Shown here piece after piece: positions 15,401-30,400 of a stretch of DNA of 64,000 bases. The stretch lies in assembly GCA_907165065.1 (NCBI GenBank), contig OU015523.1, positions 13,329,834 to 13,393,833 of the forward strand. Direction: 5' to 3'. Positions within the stretch are counted from its first letter, which is position 1, and each line of letters starts with the position of its first letter. Source of the stretch: Caprimulgus europaeus. Taxonomy: Eukaryota > Chordata > Aves > Caprimulgiformes > Caprimulgidae. The position numbers and the translations under genes were made by a program. The notes beneath the pieces were generated by a model. That model worked only from the letters and a program-made list of their open reading frames with translations, was not told the DNA's origin and did not search any database.

Positions 15401-18400
15401 ACCATAATCAGAAATTTATTCCACTTAAATATTCTCAGGCTAACACCAGTCTTTGCATTTTTTCTTTTATCATTTGCTTGTGCTAATTCAAGCTGTGATA
15501 ATGCTTCAGGTGCCTAGTGGATACCTCTGCCCAGTCTCACTGAGAGTTCCCCCTAGCAGATCTATGCTGTTTCACAGACCAATGGCTCACACCAGGAGCG
15601 ATCAAGATACAAACTGTGGTAGGTCTCTTCTTCAGGGCATCGTTCCAGTGACACTATGCTTTATTTGACTGTGTAAGACTCAGAATTAGGGATGGATGGA
15701 TGGATGATTGCAACACTAGATTAAGACGTTCTCACTGCCTAGAGCTGCAGGCTCAAAAGTCTGTCAAGACAATTCAACCATATATCATCATTCCAAGCAA
15801 GATGTTAACGTGTAGTTTTCTGGGTGGGCTGGCAAAGCACAAAAGACAATCTGCTGAACAACCTCTTCACTGCATTTAGATATTACAGATGCCTTCAGTT
15901 TCTTGGGGAAGTAGAATCCTACGAAAGGAAGAGTTTTGTCCTTCTCAGGACAAATTTTCCCTTCTCTGGCTTGAATTACACATGCTGTCCTTTGCAATGG
16001 TATATAGAATAGCATTAAAAGAAAGAACATCATTCCCATAAATTTTGGAGGAAAAAATATTAAGAGCAAAATTACATACTCCTTCATGTTCTGAAATGTA
16101 TGAACACATTCCTCTCCTGTTAGAAGGCTAGAAGAATTGTGAGTTTTTCCAGAAGAGTCAAAACTTTGCATATCAGATAATAGAAATTATTTTGATACTT
16201 CTTTCTATTGAGGCAGGATTATAAGGAAAAATCCTTCCCTGCTGAAATGTCTTTAGCACCTCATACGTGCTCCTACTAAGTGTCCTCTATTCAAGTGTGC
16301 TAGGGAATGAAATGACAACACATGAATAAAAAAAATCACCTGAATTCAGCTACTTGTCTTTCCCTGGACTTTGCCAGGAAGCCTGTTAACTGACTTGACC
16401 ATATGCAATTTATTGAGTATCTTGACTAAAAATCTGAACATTTCCTTTGTTATTTCAGTAACAGTTGTTATAAAGGCACCCTGAGCTGTTTCTCTCTTCT
16501 GAAGTAGAAGATAAAGGGGGAGGAGGTATCTACCTGTGTTAAAGATATCTTCTTTAGAGTGGAATTTTGGATCTGTTTAAATGACCTTTTTATAAAGTGA
16601 ATGATAAGCCACAACAGAATAAATGTAAGACTATTTGGACTGTTCCCCTCCTGTCCATGTACATGTAGAGGTAAATTACCCAATACAAAATAGCTCTCTG
16701 CTAAGAATCTGTCCTTTTTAAAGACTTCTTCTCTCTTTTTAGGAAATCTCTTGTAGAAAGAAAAGATATTCAGGTTTTAAGAATTTCTCATGAGAGTTAT
16801 TAACTATAGAAAATTCAGAGAATGGGGCATGTCTTTGTCAAGAGATCCAGTTTGATCTTGAGAGCTGCTTGCTGTCCTTGGATAAAAATCTACACTGTCT
16901 TCTTCCAGCTGCAAAGCAACCTGGAAACTTGTCATTATCCCCACTGTAATTTTTCTTCACAGCAAGCAAGACATGAAGGACTGAAAGAGAAAAGGAAAGC
17001 TGAGGACTTCCCACAACACAAGCCTTCAATAGCTCTGCTCCACACTGAGCTCAGGTGTGTCATAAAGGAGAGCTATTGTCAGGGGGGTGGGAAAGGGGAT
17101 GAAACTGGGACATATCCATTACCTCCCTTCTCTTCAGACATGTTAGAGGTACGAATGGGCTGTTATCTCCTCAGGAAGATACCAGAAGTTGAAGAAGAAT
17201 TAGGCAGTAATAAAGAAAGAATTCCCAAACTCTGCAGAAATTAAAAAAAAAAAATCCAGAAGATAATTCTAACTTTAACCTCTGTCCACAAACTCACCCT
17301 CAAAATTGATTTTGAGATATTCTTTCTTCACAGGTGTTACTTGCATTTATAAATCCTGTCCTGATCACCCACAATTCAAATACACTTACGACTGTGTACA
17401 CACCACACTCTCTCAACCTAAGAGCACACTAGCAAAACACAGAAGTCTACCAAGCCATAGGTATTCCATGCTGAATGCATTAAGAAGCTCAAGAGCACCT
17501 TGAAAGCTCTTGGTTTTGAGACATGTACATGAAATGAACAACAACTTTGCCAGCCTACACAGGGTTGTGTAGGAAGATTATTACGGCTCCTGACTGATTA
17601 GCTAAACTGCCTCTGGGAAAGAGAGTAAAAAAGTAAAGATCCTCACATTTTGACAACTGCACACACACACACATCATACAAAGAGCTAACTTCAACGGGA
17701 CAACATCATGATAGAGTTTGTTTAAAGAGACTATCAGTAAAAAGTGCCAAATGCATCTCCTCACACAGATAGGTATCATGGTTTCAGTGAGCAGTAGTTT
17801 GGGTAAGAAAAGGCAGATTCCACCATCCATCTTAAATTACATCTTCCTTACATGGAAAATTAATAGGTATAGGCAGTGGCTTGCCATTTTACAAACTATT
17901 TAATTGGATATTACATTTATGACAATTGGTTTTTTTTCTTTTATTCTTACCATTTCTACTGACCCATCTTTTGGATAATACAGAAGCTCATAACGCCGAA
18001 AGAGTGAAGCATTTGGGTCATACCATTCAGCAGTGAAAGCAAATCTGTCTTCGTGACTCTGGAAAAAAAAAGGGGGGGGAAAGGGGCTATTACAGAAAGC
18101 ATACATGTTTTACATGTAAACACACAAATAAAAAACTTCTTTGCATTTGTTATCAGAAAAGTAAAAAACCAATCACTAATAAATACACTTGCTCACCCTC
18201 CATATCATCACCTGCTTACCCCAGCTGATGGCATCTTTTCATTTGTTAGCTATCAAGTATGATGGAAACAGCATGGCAGCTTTCCAGGCCAGGCAATCTC
18301 AAAACTTACTCTGATTTCATCAGTCATGAAATGTGAACTGTTGTAGAAGTTGTTGTTAGACTTCTTAACTTTGTAAAAGTATTTGATTTACTTTCATTCG

Positions 18401-21400
18401 TTAAAAAGAATGTGTTTGCTCACAACTAAATTATAGAATCTTAACACATTTTCTACACATGGTACAAGAAAATGCTTTCCCCTTCCTGAGCAGTCATACC
18501 TGAACTCCTGTTGATGATGAGATAAACATATTCAAGTTAAGGAATGAGATAAACATATTCAAGTTGAGGACACTAGTTTGATTCACTACTTAACCTCCTG
18601 AAATTTACATAAAGCATAAATAGCCTGATCTCATTTACGACTCATTTTCTGCCCTTAAGCAGCATGACAAGAAAGCTCGACTGCAATAATTCTAAAACTG
18701 TAGCTACACACTTAGCTCCTCTCCCCTTATCCTTCAGAGGGTAAGTCTCTACAGGAAAGCAAGCACAAAGGTGATGCAGTGCACGCAGACATGCAGTTCT
18801 AGCACCTCTCAGAGGTATCTGTTTGTTAGCTATTGCTACTGCAGTATCAGTTATTTGATAGCTGTTAGATGGAGCTCTACATTTTTATTTGCAACACCTC
18901 CTCTAAAACCGATTGCTACTCTTGAGGGTAAGCACAGTCTTGTCCCAGGCCACTCTTCAGATGGGTCTGTACTCTTCTTATATAGCTTAAACATTTAGGT
19001 AGCACCAAGAGTTCAAGTTGAAGCCATGCAGGCCTTTTCAGTCCTTCAGATTTTAGAAAACAGCAGCATTTCAATTGTTTCAAAGACTCCCCAGTAAGCA
19101 ACAGGACAGAGTTCCCAGGGACTTCCATGACTATTCTGGAACACCAGCAGGAAAAGAATCATAGTAATTTTCCTAGTGAGTGCAAGCCTAGAAACATACA
19201 GACATTAAAAAACCCCTAAACCAAACAAACAAAAAACCAAAACAACAACAGTGATCTTGTTTTTGTTGTCAGTTCATTATTTTCCTTCAGCATCTTCAGC
19301 TTAAAACTGACTTAGGACTAAACACTTTTCCAGGCTGAAGTCTTAACACAAGCACCAGCAGGAAAGAATAAGATAATGAAGAACAATTTCAGGATTTTAC
19401 AATGTGATCAGTCCTTGTACCTGTTCAGTTAGAAGCATCATGGCAAGTGCCCCAGGCTCCCATCAGCCCTTCTCGTACCCCACACTGCAAAGGAAGGCGT
19501 GATCCGCTCACAGACAGACGCATGCAGTGGGGGCGGCACAGTGCTCTGCAAGGATGCAAAGATTTCGGTTCTAAGTGTAGAAGTCTGTCCAGCACTGAAA
19601 GCCTTATTTATATGAGCTACATCAACTTCTGTTACCTCTACACTACACACTGCAGCCTTTGACAATACTTAAACTCATGTTTTAGGTTCAGCATCCAGCT
19701 CAAAAACTCCCTGGGGACTTACTCTGGTTTCTGGCCCTTACTTAAGCCAGACATGCTCACGTCTCCATTGCTACTGCCGTTGTTCTGGAGATCCATAAGC
19801 CAGAACAAACTCTTCCTAATTTCAAAACTCACACCTTAATTTCCTATGCAGGCACGTCGTTGGCAATAAGCAATAATAAGGCTCAGCAGACAATAAGAAA
19901 TGACTGATTTCAGCCTTGATCTTAAAAACAGTCGTACTGCTGGAAGACAAAACAAAACATTTGATCAATTAATTTGACCATCATCTTGTCAAGGATGGAT
20001 GTTATAGAGAAGCAGTTCTCTACCAAAGAGGTTGTCTAAAAAGAAAAACCATCCTTGTTTCTAGAGTACTACCTCAAGAAGTTGGCAAGTGATGTATGAA
20101 ATTAAAAAGTTACACCATCCTTAATCAATGCCTCCTCATAATACGAAGACATATATAATTGCCTTACTTCGTGCTCCTTATTTCATACTATAGCATCACT
20201 TTCAAATTCATTTGCTAGGTAGCAGTTGCCAGAGAAGCTACTAATTTTCATCTAAGCAAAACATCCAAAATTTCCAAATGCTTGCTTGTCTTGGAGAAGT
20301 AATGTATTTATGTGAAAAAGGAAAGAAAACACCATTAGATTTTTCACTTAGTCACTAGTATCAGTCATTGGCACCTTCATGTTTACAGTAAGAAACTACA
20401 TTGTGCGTCCTGTCTGGTGAGGAACTGGTCTGCTTTTTCATTTTTAACACAGCCTTGGGTTTAAGATGCATTTGAAATTAATTTTATAATGTCTTACTCA
20501 ATGTCTGAGCTATTCATATTCGTTATTTAGCAAGCTCTGCTGGCCACTGCTTCTTAGCTGAATGGCAGAAATGAACATTCTGTATTATTTTCTTTTAGCA
20601 TCGTAAGCAAAGGCAAGGTAATAAATGTTACTTAGACTTGAAAACCACTGCAGAGCTAACCCCCAAACATCCAGTAATGGAATCAGGGAGCAGGAAAATT
20701 TGAATCAATTCCTGTTTTATACCTGGAACATATGGAGAGCTAACAGCTTTCTAAAACAACCAAAACAAAGTCTGTAAAGCTTCTCCTAGGCCATAACTAG
20801 AATTTCCTCTGCTTTATGGACATAAAATCACCACAACAAATATTTTTAAATGCAGAGAACAATATCACAAGAAAATTTAAGAGCTTATGGGAAACACTGT
20901 AAAAATAACTGGAAATTTATTATGTTTGTGAACAGGTAGGTTGTTTCAGAGGAGCGCACTGCAAAGTGGAGAAATTCAATATTAAAAGCAACTTAAAGAC
21001 CCTGCCAAACATGTATAATGCAAAACACAGTAGGGCTGCAATTTTATTATTGCAGATTCATGCAAATTGCCTTAAAACAGACAGAAGACAATCCTGAATA
21101 CAATCATGACATGGAATAATGTGAACATATTCTGCTGAGCCCTTGCCAGGCATCACTGTAAAACTGATAATCCAAGTCATCAAAAGTACCAACCAATTTA
21201 AAATCACAAGTCTTAAAAAGTGAGTACATATTAAGCTCATAACAGATATTTTTAAATGAGAATGAGACTTTTATTTACTTAATGCAGCAGAAGGATTTTG
21301 AAGGCAAAAACCTAACACAAAAGCCTGTCCACTTCCCACCACATATGGTAAGGACTGCAATAAAATTTTAACTCTTCACAGACCTGGAATTATCTTTCCT

Positions 21401-24400
21401 GAACATTTATCTGCCATGAAAGTGCTCGATCAACAGAAGTGGCACAGCAAACAACCTTCTTACATACCCTTTCACTAGTGTGCCCTAGACTGCAATGTGG
21501 AAAGGAGTCTCAAAGATGGGAAATACTATGGGAGATATGCTAAGCTTCATCCTTGGCTTCTGTTCATCCTCCTAACAAAGGAAGCTCACAGAGAAAACCA
21601 TTGTCCAGAGCAGAGCAATTACAGTCAGAGCAGCCATGACCTGTCAGGTGGCATCACGTTCAACCCACCATCCTGCTCTGCACCAATACTCACGCCTGAA
21701 AGTGGAAGATTTTGGGGGCCTTGACCAGAGAAATGGCTGAAACACGTCAGTCACTAGTGAAATCACATCACTGTGGACAGCTCAAGTGAATCTATAAATA
21801 CGTTATAACTCAGAAAATTATTGCTCTAAACCATCAGTTTCCATTCATTTCTGCACTGTAGCCTGTCCATGTTTTGGCTGGAATAAAGTTAATTTTCTTC
21901 CTAGTAGCTGGTATAGTGCTGTGTTTGGGATTTTGGAGAAGAATAATGTTGATAACACATGGATGTTTTAGTTGTTAGTAAGCAGTGTTTGTACTAAGTC
22001 AAGGGCTTTTCAGCTTCTCACACTGCCCTGACAGCAGAGGCTAGGGGAGCACAAGAAGCTGGGAGGGGACACAGCTGGGACAGCTGACCCAGACTGGTCA
22101 AAGGGATATTCTGTAACATATGATGTCATGCCCAGCATATAAACTGGGAGGAGCTGGCCAGGAGCAGGGATCACTGCTTGGAGACTGGCTGGGCATTCAT
22201 CAGTGGGTGGTGAGTAATTGCATTGTGTGTAATTTTTTCTCTTGGGTTTTCTTTTGCTCTTTTTAACTTCCTTTTCATTATCTTCATCATCATTATCATT
22301 ATTATTATCTTTTATTTCAGCTATTAAACTGTTCTTATCTCAACCCACAAGGTTTTTTTTTCTATTCTCCTCCCCATTCCACCAGAGGGGAAGAAGTGAG
22401 CGAGCAGCTGTGTGGCACTTAGTTGTCAGCTGGGGTCAAACCATTACATACCCTCATCACAATCACACGTAGCCTCTGCTCTCATGATGAGGCAATTAAC
22501 CAAACAATACCTAACGGGGGAGAAATCATTTTTCATAAGTTTTCACATCAGTGGAAAAATTACCAGCATCAAAAAACCCAGCAGTGACTATGTGCTTTGT
22601 ATTTACATACTGATCAAGTTTTAGAGTAGCTGTCTTTAGCTCAGTTTTTACAGCCCCTTTCCACAGCTAAATCTAAGGCCACTGAAATCAGTGATGGCAA
22701 GAGTCCACCTACTGTGAATATGGAAAGAATAATCTCCTTTTTTCCTCCTTTACCAGCTGCACAGAAAAACATTTGGATGCATGTGTAGGTTTTGCTAGCT
22801 TACTCTTTTTTGTTTATATTAGTATGTGTGAATATGCAGTAGGATGGCTCTATGCACAAGAAATATTTATTGAAGTGCAGCTGAATGTAAAAAATTAAAT
22901 TTTGTACTTCCTTTTGTTCTGAAAGTGACAGGGGAAGCAGTCATCCTTATCTTGCATGGGACTAGGTTCTAGAAGCTAAATCCAAGCATTTATGAAAGAA
23001 CTGTGCTCACAAACATCTCTCCTGCAGAGGGAAATGGCTTGCCTAGAACATAGCTGCCAAGGAAGCTCATAACCAGAAAAGAGAACACTTAGCAAGCTGG
23101 ACAGGAAATGATCTCTTGTCCTGTAAACCTTCTAGACTTCCAAAGGACTTCTGTTCTGCAGTAAAACAAAAGCAGATCTTCCAAAAGTTTTCATGAGAAG
23201 CAACAGTGGTAGAACAGCAGCTCAGGGACTAAGGAACTTGCATGGGAAGGTGGAGAAACAGTTTTACCCCTCTGGCCTGAACAATGCAGAACATACAACT
23301 GGATTTGGTTTCCATAGCTTCAAGATGCCTCCTGACTGCCACATTATTTTACTGCTCTGGGCGAGTATTTTAGTCCTCTTCTTCTAGTTTTGATGAGAAA
23401 CTTCATCCCAGAGTTTCTCTTACAATGGAGAACACAGGGAATCAGGAGCTACAGAATTGTTTTCCCTGCTGGTCATATGCACTCTCAGACTTATGACAGT
23501 CTAAGGGAAGGGCAGTTTAGATGATTGCCCTGGCTATTATGTGGGCAACAGATTTTTACTAAGATCCTGCCTTTTGCGTGACTTTCTTTTTTCCACTGTA
23601 CAGATAATTCCGTCCCATCATTAAGCTTGAAGTTAGCATTTTTCTGCTAGTTTGTCACTTTATGCTTTTGAACTGTAATCTCTGTGCTCTATAATTGACT
23701 GGAAACAACTACGTGTGCTTCAACCAGTTATCAGCCTGCAATGTATCATAACCCCTTTAGCTTACCACTCAACAAAATTTCACATGAAACAGTACAAAAA
23801 TATTCCTTAAAATCAGAAAAGCCCTGAGGTACCTAGAAAGCACATCTTTCCATGCTATCAGCAATCTGGTCTCTGTAAGGCTTATAACACACTATGAGGC
23901 ACGTCAACATGGATAATGTATTTGACACAGCCTCATGGCCTGCTGTCCATTTATTCACAAGTTTAGGAGTCATGAAGAGCATTGCTACATTTGAAGTAAG
24001 CAGCCTCGTGTCTGTTACTCCTTCCATTGTCTCAGTGGCTCTGAAATCACATCAGAGAGAAAAAGTATCAAAGGACCTGAATCAACTCCCAACAGAGCAA
24101 TAAAAAGCTTGCACAAACCGCAGTAAAAGCTGAATCAGAGCCACAAGGATCCATCTGGCTATCTGTACTCTATATTTTGTAAAACTCTGTGCTGTCACAG
24201 GGAAAGCCTGCAGTCAAGCACTGATCTTAAGCAAGCTGTTTCTATGAAAATTACTGGCATCAGGATGGACCAGCAGACAGGTACTATTCTCACACTGAAT
24301 GGATATTTCTCTTAATACACACACACACACAAAAAAAAAAAAACCCAACTTTCTGGAAAGATTACTCTGAAACTTCCTAAAATTCTGGCACTAATTTTAG

Positions 24401-27400
24401 GAGAAACATTTTTTTCACAACCTCATGCCCCCCAAACCAGGCTGGTGGCACTCTCAAAAATACTTTGGGAGCGCAAGAATATTTTTATAAAAAATGAGAT
24501 GGCATCAAAGGACAAGGACATAAATTATTTTTAAACCATGAGAGGACTTCAGCACAAATGAAAAGAAAGTCACCAATAAACTCCTAGTCTGAGGAGCAAG
24601 AGTCACGAATTTCAGCCAGATCTATCTCCGCCGTCCGCAAAAGCAGCTACTCACAGTCTTACACTCCCCCAGCAGACCACAGATACGAGCACTGTCACAT
24701 TATCACCCGCTCTCTTAAGAGCCTCAGAAAGACTTTAATTGCTTTAAACAGTTCACTGTAATTAGCTTTCCTGTTCTCCCATTCGAACATCCAGCTAGCT
24801 TTTCTTTATTTTCATCCGAATGCTTTTAGGTTCCTCTGCCCAGGGAACCGCAGGCCCGGCAGCTCGCCCAGCTTTCCAAGTAGCACCGAGTGCTCCTGAA
24901 ATCAGAGCGTCTGGCAAAAAAAAAAGTAACTTCAATTATCTTTAAAGATTGTCTCAACCAGTGGGTTAGAAGTGTTTTTCTCTCATGTAAGGACAACTTC
25001 AATATGGCAGTCCTCCGCAGATAAATCTATAAAGCTGAAAGAAGAAAATCAAAAACTCTTAAAACGACTAGAATCTCTACAAAAACTTTACCTAAGATGA
25101 TAAAGTCAAGACATCAAACAGGACATGTCAAGGTAAATTACATTAGTAGATGTCAAAATACACAGTGGGCTTCTCTACTCCATTTGTGCAATCAATTTTC
25201 ATCTGGGGGCGGCAGAAAGCACGAACAACTTTCTGATTTGCTTGTAACCAAAGTCAGTATTAAAGTTTAGAGAGAGAAATATATCGACCTTTCCTCACAA
25301 GTATAACCACTTTGCCTTCTCTCACAAGTATAGCAACTTTGTTTTTCTGCATAAGCATAACCACTTTGCCCACTTGCATGCATACATGGGAAACAAAATC
25401 TTAAGGCACACATTGTTCAAACTCCAGGAGGCAATGACTATTAGTGAAGGAGACAGTTTTCCCTTGAGCAGGTGTTGTTAATAACAATAAGCAAAGAACA
25501 ACCAAATAACTAATTACTTCAAGGCTTTTGCAGATGCCACTCTATCTACATGAACAGTGGGTAGGGAAGAGTTATGGACACCAACAGCAACATCCTTCTC
25601 CTCCTCAAGGACTTGGGAAAGAAGAGTTATAACTACTAACAAGAACTTCTTCATCTTCCTCAAGGACCTGGGAAACTTCTGTCACCAGTATTATCTTACG
25701 GTGACTTATGACTTAACAGATTAAATGTGGGAAAGGATCACCGCCAGAATTGCTAGAGACCCCTCACGACCACCCTAGCTACACACAATGCAAACGTGAG
25801 AGTAAGTTACTGGAAATGGCTTGAATATGCACAGTGATTCCAGGAAATGTAATGCATCTGTATGGAGCCTGATAATATAACCCAGAGCTGCCCTGCAGTC
25901 AGCACACACGCTGTGAGGTGCAAACCTCTGTGCACCCGGCACTGTGAGTAAAGAATGCTTGCTTTCTGAAATGCCAAAACAAGCTTTAGAGAGTTTTGTA
26001 TTGGCCAGCTTATAGTAACATGCTAAATAAAGGTTGATGGAAAATAGAAAATGGGACTGGGACTCCTGCACTCCCAGCTCTTCATAGACTTCTGTGCAAT
26101 TTAAGACCAGTCAACATTTTGCGTCTCCTTCTGTCCAGCTACAACAAAATACTTACCATGGGAGAGCTTGCCACACTCTGGGCACTAGTAAATAAATGGG
26201 ATACTGGTATTACAAACGCTGTAAAGCAATTCTCTCTTACACAAAATGGATGGCTTAATTTCCTTTAACACAGTCTGTGCCCGGACTGCTACAGTGAGAT
26301 GCAGCTCAGAGGGCAAAGGAATGGTTGGCAAAATGCTGTCACTTCCTCGCTGAGCAAACCACTTGCTTTTCCATCACACTCGTCTGTCCCCGTAGTTTCC
26401 AGGCCCTCCGTGCCCTCCAGTCCGACTGAACAAGGACAGCACGTGTAACTCCGACAGGCAGCAATCCTAAACACAGACACCTCCCAGCCGCCCTTCTCTG
26501 CCTTTCTGTGGGACTCCCTGTCCTTACTAAATGACAAATACTTCTGCAAGCACAAGAAACAACGAGGTCTGATTCTCTATACTCGTTTCTCAACCCTGAC
26601 TGTTTTGACCACAGCAGCTCAGGCTTTGAATAAAGGCTCAGAGCCACCTGGATTCTCTGATGTCTAACTAGGGTTGAGCTCACACTGAAGTCTTTCTTTA
26701 AAGATGCTTTAGAGCATTACTTTCCCGCTTCCCATCCTCATGAAACCTGGAGAAACATCACTGTGTCTCTGCTAAAACTGACTGAAATTTGTCAGTAAAT
26801 TTCAAACTTACTGGGAGGGGTAACTTAGGATACAAGATATGGTCATATACACACAAGCAGATTGTGATCACACAAACTGGTTTTCTGAGGCAAACAGGCT
26901 GAAAGCAGCTGCATGAAAAATTTTGTTTTCACGCTATAAGTAATTTTCCATCATCAATAATACTTTAAAAGAAAAATCTCCATTTGTGAAAGAAAAGAGA
27001 AGGAAAAAAAGTGCAGAAGTAGCACAAATAACATTCTGAGTGGCAGAAAGTGCTCTCATTTTCAGCTTTGTAATGCACCTTAAATCCCGAAATGAATCCT
27101 CAGCAGTGCATGCTTATTAAGCTGTGTTATTTAGCCCATCTTCTACCTTCACAGTTCCTGTAGTGCAGGGTATTTTCCAGGCAAAACTTAGATCCACAAC
27201 ACTGAGTAGATAGAATACTCACTTAGCTCTGTCTCTTAAAACTCTTTTTTCTCATTTCTGACACATGAGCTGGTATAATTTTTAGAACTCCAATTTTGCA
27301 ACCCCCTTGCTGCTGTTGGACCTCCCATCACTTTCTTAACAGGCTTTTCTTTAGTCAAAAAGAAAAAAATATCAAAGGAGCACTTTTCAAGTGGAGAAAT

Positions 27401-30400
27401 ATCTGCTAACTACAATTTCCATCACAATGTCTTGACTACAGATGACTCTCAATCTAAATCTCATATTCTCGTAGAAAGCAAATCCTGCCTATCGAAAATT
27501 TCACACAAATTCTATACAAATATTTCAAACTACTTAAGTATTGCTTAAATTACTGAAATTCTTAATTGTCTTTGGAGATGTGTGGAGTCAGACACTTATA
27601 TCTTTACATTTACCCTGCTGGAAATAGGTGCTACTTCTCTTAGATCCACAGTTACCTGAGGCCCAGTGTTACTGGTAGCTGGGCTTCTCAGATGCCGTTT
27701 GGACTATGCATGTTCACATGGCCATTGCTGCCTGGACCATCTGCTGCCAAGTAACACAGGGATACTTCTGTCCCTCCAGCACTAACCAAGTCAATCTTCC
27801 TTGTGGATGGGGATCTCAGATCAGTAAATCATCCCTATATGCTATGGGGTCATGATGAACGCAGCTCTAGAAGGCTGAAGGCCTCAAATTTTCTTCTCAG
27901 ATTCAGGAAAATGCAATTCCACTGCACATCAGTGAAATTATCTGGCTGTTCAGACAATTTACTAAGCAAGAAATCCTCTTTTACTACTAGATTATGTAAA
28001 TTCTGCAATCTTCCTATGAAGTGTGTAGGCATGATTAGTGTAACCTGTTCTTTTTTTTCCCAGTCTCTCATATAAGACCATCAAGAATTCAAATCTTCAA
28101 CCATTAATTTCAATCCTCTGCAATTACATGTTATAGTTAAGTACTTAGTTACAGGATTCATGTTATTTTTCTAATTATGAAACACATTTTCTCTAAAACA
28201 CAGGAAGGATGCCATACTGCCGTTTGCTGGTCTGAGAAGACAGGTTTAGCTTTGGGAGACCAGCTAAAACTTGTCTTTAGGGCAAAATGTCACCATTTAA
28301 CGCATGTTACAAGATGCACTTTATAAAGCTGCAGACCATAAATTATATTATTGTACTCTTAATTGCATGACCACAGGTAATTCCTCTAAGAGTAGTCAGT
28401 AGTGCTCAGCATGTGCCTACCTGCCTCCACTAACTCAAGAAGAGTCTGACTGATTTTAGCAAAAGCAGAGCTGTTCCCTGACTCAGAACAGCATTTGTAA
28501 CACAAGAAATCTCACATAATTACATTTGAGCACAAAGCTGAGGTGCTTTGTATCTCATCAGTCAGTAGTGACAGAACTATTGCTGCCATGGTCAGCTGCT
28601 CAATGCTGGGTCTCCGACTTTGAACCAGGAGGTCAGTGTCTACATGGGATCCCAGAAAGGGAAACAGGGCCACACATACAGCGAGCTACCTGTGCACATC
28701 CCATTACATGATCCAGCCTAGGTAGTCTTCTTTTATAGAGACTGTTCCTCTGGCAAAATTTCAGCTTTCCATTTCCAACCTTTTCAGAACTAAAGCTCTT
28801 CAGATGAACACAGTTTGTTTTTGTTTTTTTTAATTAAGATTCTGAAATATGTTTGATTTTTTTCCCCCACACATTCTTATTCAGCCTTCTATAAAATTTT
28901 CAACCTCCAGTAGAATCTGTCTGGAAAATTTCAAGCAGAACAGTTAAAATTTCAGAAAGTTATGAGCAGCTGGAAGTAGAGGTTTGAAAGAAAACACCCA
29001 CAAATCCTGAACCAAAGCCGTCAACAGCACTTCAAAGTAGTATAATGCCTACAGCATCTTCAGATTATCTCAACTCATAATAATCTTCTGAAAAGCATTT
29101 TTAACAGCAACCAGTTGGTTGCCTTGGAATCACAGCAAAGGGAGAGAGGGTCCTTCAGCCAGTCAATACCTCAAGCACTAGCACCCAGGAATTTGTGTGA
29201 GTGCTCTAAAGACCACACATGCTGCATCCACCTTGAACAGTCAGAGCTTGTAACAGTCAAGTAACAATTTACCAACCTATGAAGCAGACAAACAATTCCA
29301 TTGGCATGTTTCTTATTCACTACTGTGTGCACTTAAAGCAAGCATTTTGTCTGCACTACTGTTTAACCAAATGTTGATGTTAAAATACTATTTTCTCTCA
29401 GATTGTGTCAAATATTAATTTGAAGGGAGCTGGACTAAATCCAGATTTCAGCTAGTAGAGACGTCATGGCCATATATCCTTTATTCTGAAGTCACACTAG
29501 TGGCAAGTTACACGTGAACAGAAGGTCTCATGATAAAAGCTGTTCAGCAACTTCCTATTGGTAAAGTCATCAAAAAGTAAAAACTTCTGGGGGGTAGAAG
29601 AAGCAAAGTGGGTAAGTATAATCACATTCTTAAACTCTGCCAATCCTAACGGGCTTTTACAGGTTCATCTTATAAAAATTTGTTCTACAATTCAAAGATT
29701 TATTTCTCTCCCAGAGCACAGGACTTTTGTCATCACAGTTTTGAGCAGACTATGTTATTCCCCATGGGAAAGTCTCTGCTGGATGCAGACAGTGAGTAAG
29801 AGATTCCAAACCCATACACAGTTTTGGTCAAGTTGCTTAGTTCCACCTTCAGAGCTGCCCCTGCATTAGAGCATTTGATGTTCAGCACTTTTGGAAAAAG
29901 GAAGCTGTATTTCCCACCTTATCCATTTGTAAAATGGGAATAATCATCATCATTGTTATCATGGAGGGAGAGCAAGATTTATTAGCTAAAATATCCATAC
30001 TATTTAGGTATTATAAACTCCCCTTGGTTTTGCTGAAAACACAGCAGAGGCAGCTTAGTTAGTTCATCTTCATCTCCTGCTTCTGCAAGACCCTTCACTG
30101 CAGCACAGGAACCAGACACCTGTGGAAGGAGTCAGAACAGGGCTGCTGATGCCGCCCAGCCCGCTGCCACTGCTGTCACCACCAGGAACCATGGCTAGTC
30201 CTGCTCCTAGGTGCTACAGTAAGAGGAAGAATATATAGAAAGGGTAAAAATAGGAGGGATACTAAGTTCAGTGAAGGATCATATTTAAAAGTGCAATGTG
30301 TTCACTTGTGGAAGAACAGGTACACAGCCTGAAGCATGCACGCCCACATCCCCTCCCTTGCCATGTGTAGACCTCTCTTTTATATGGCTCTCTTTCCAAG

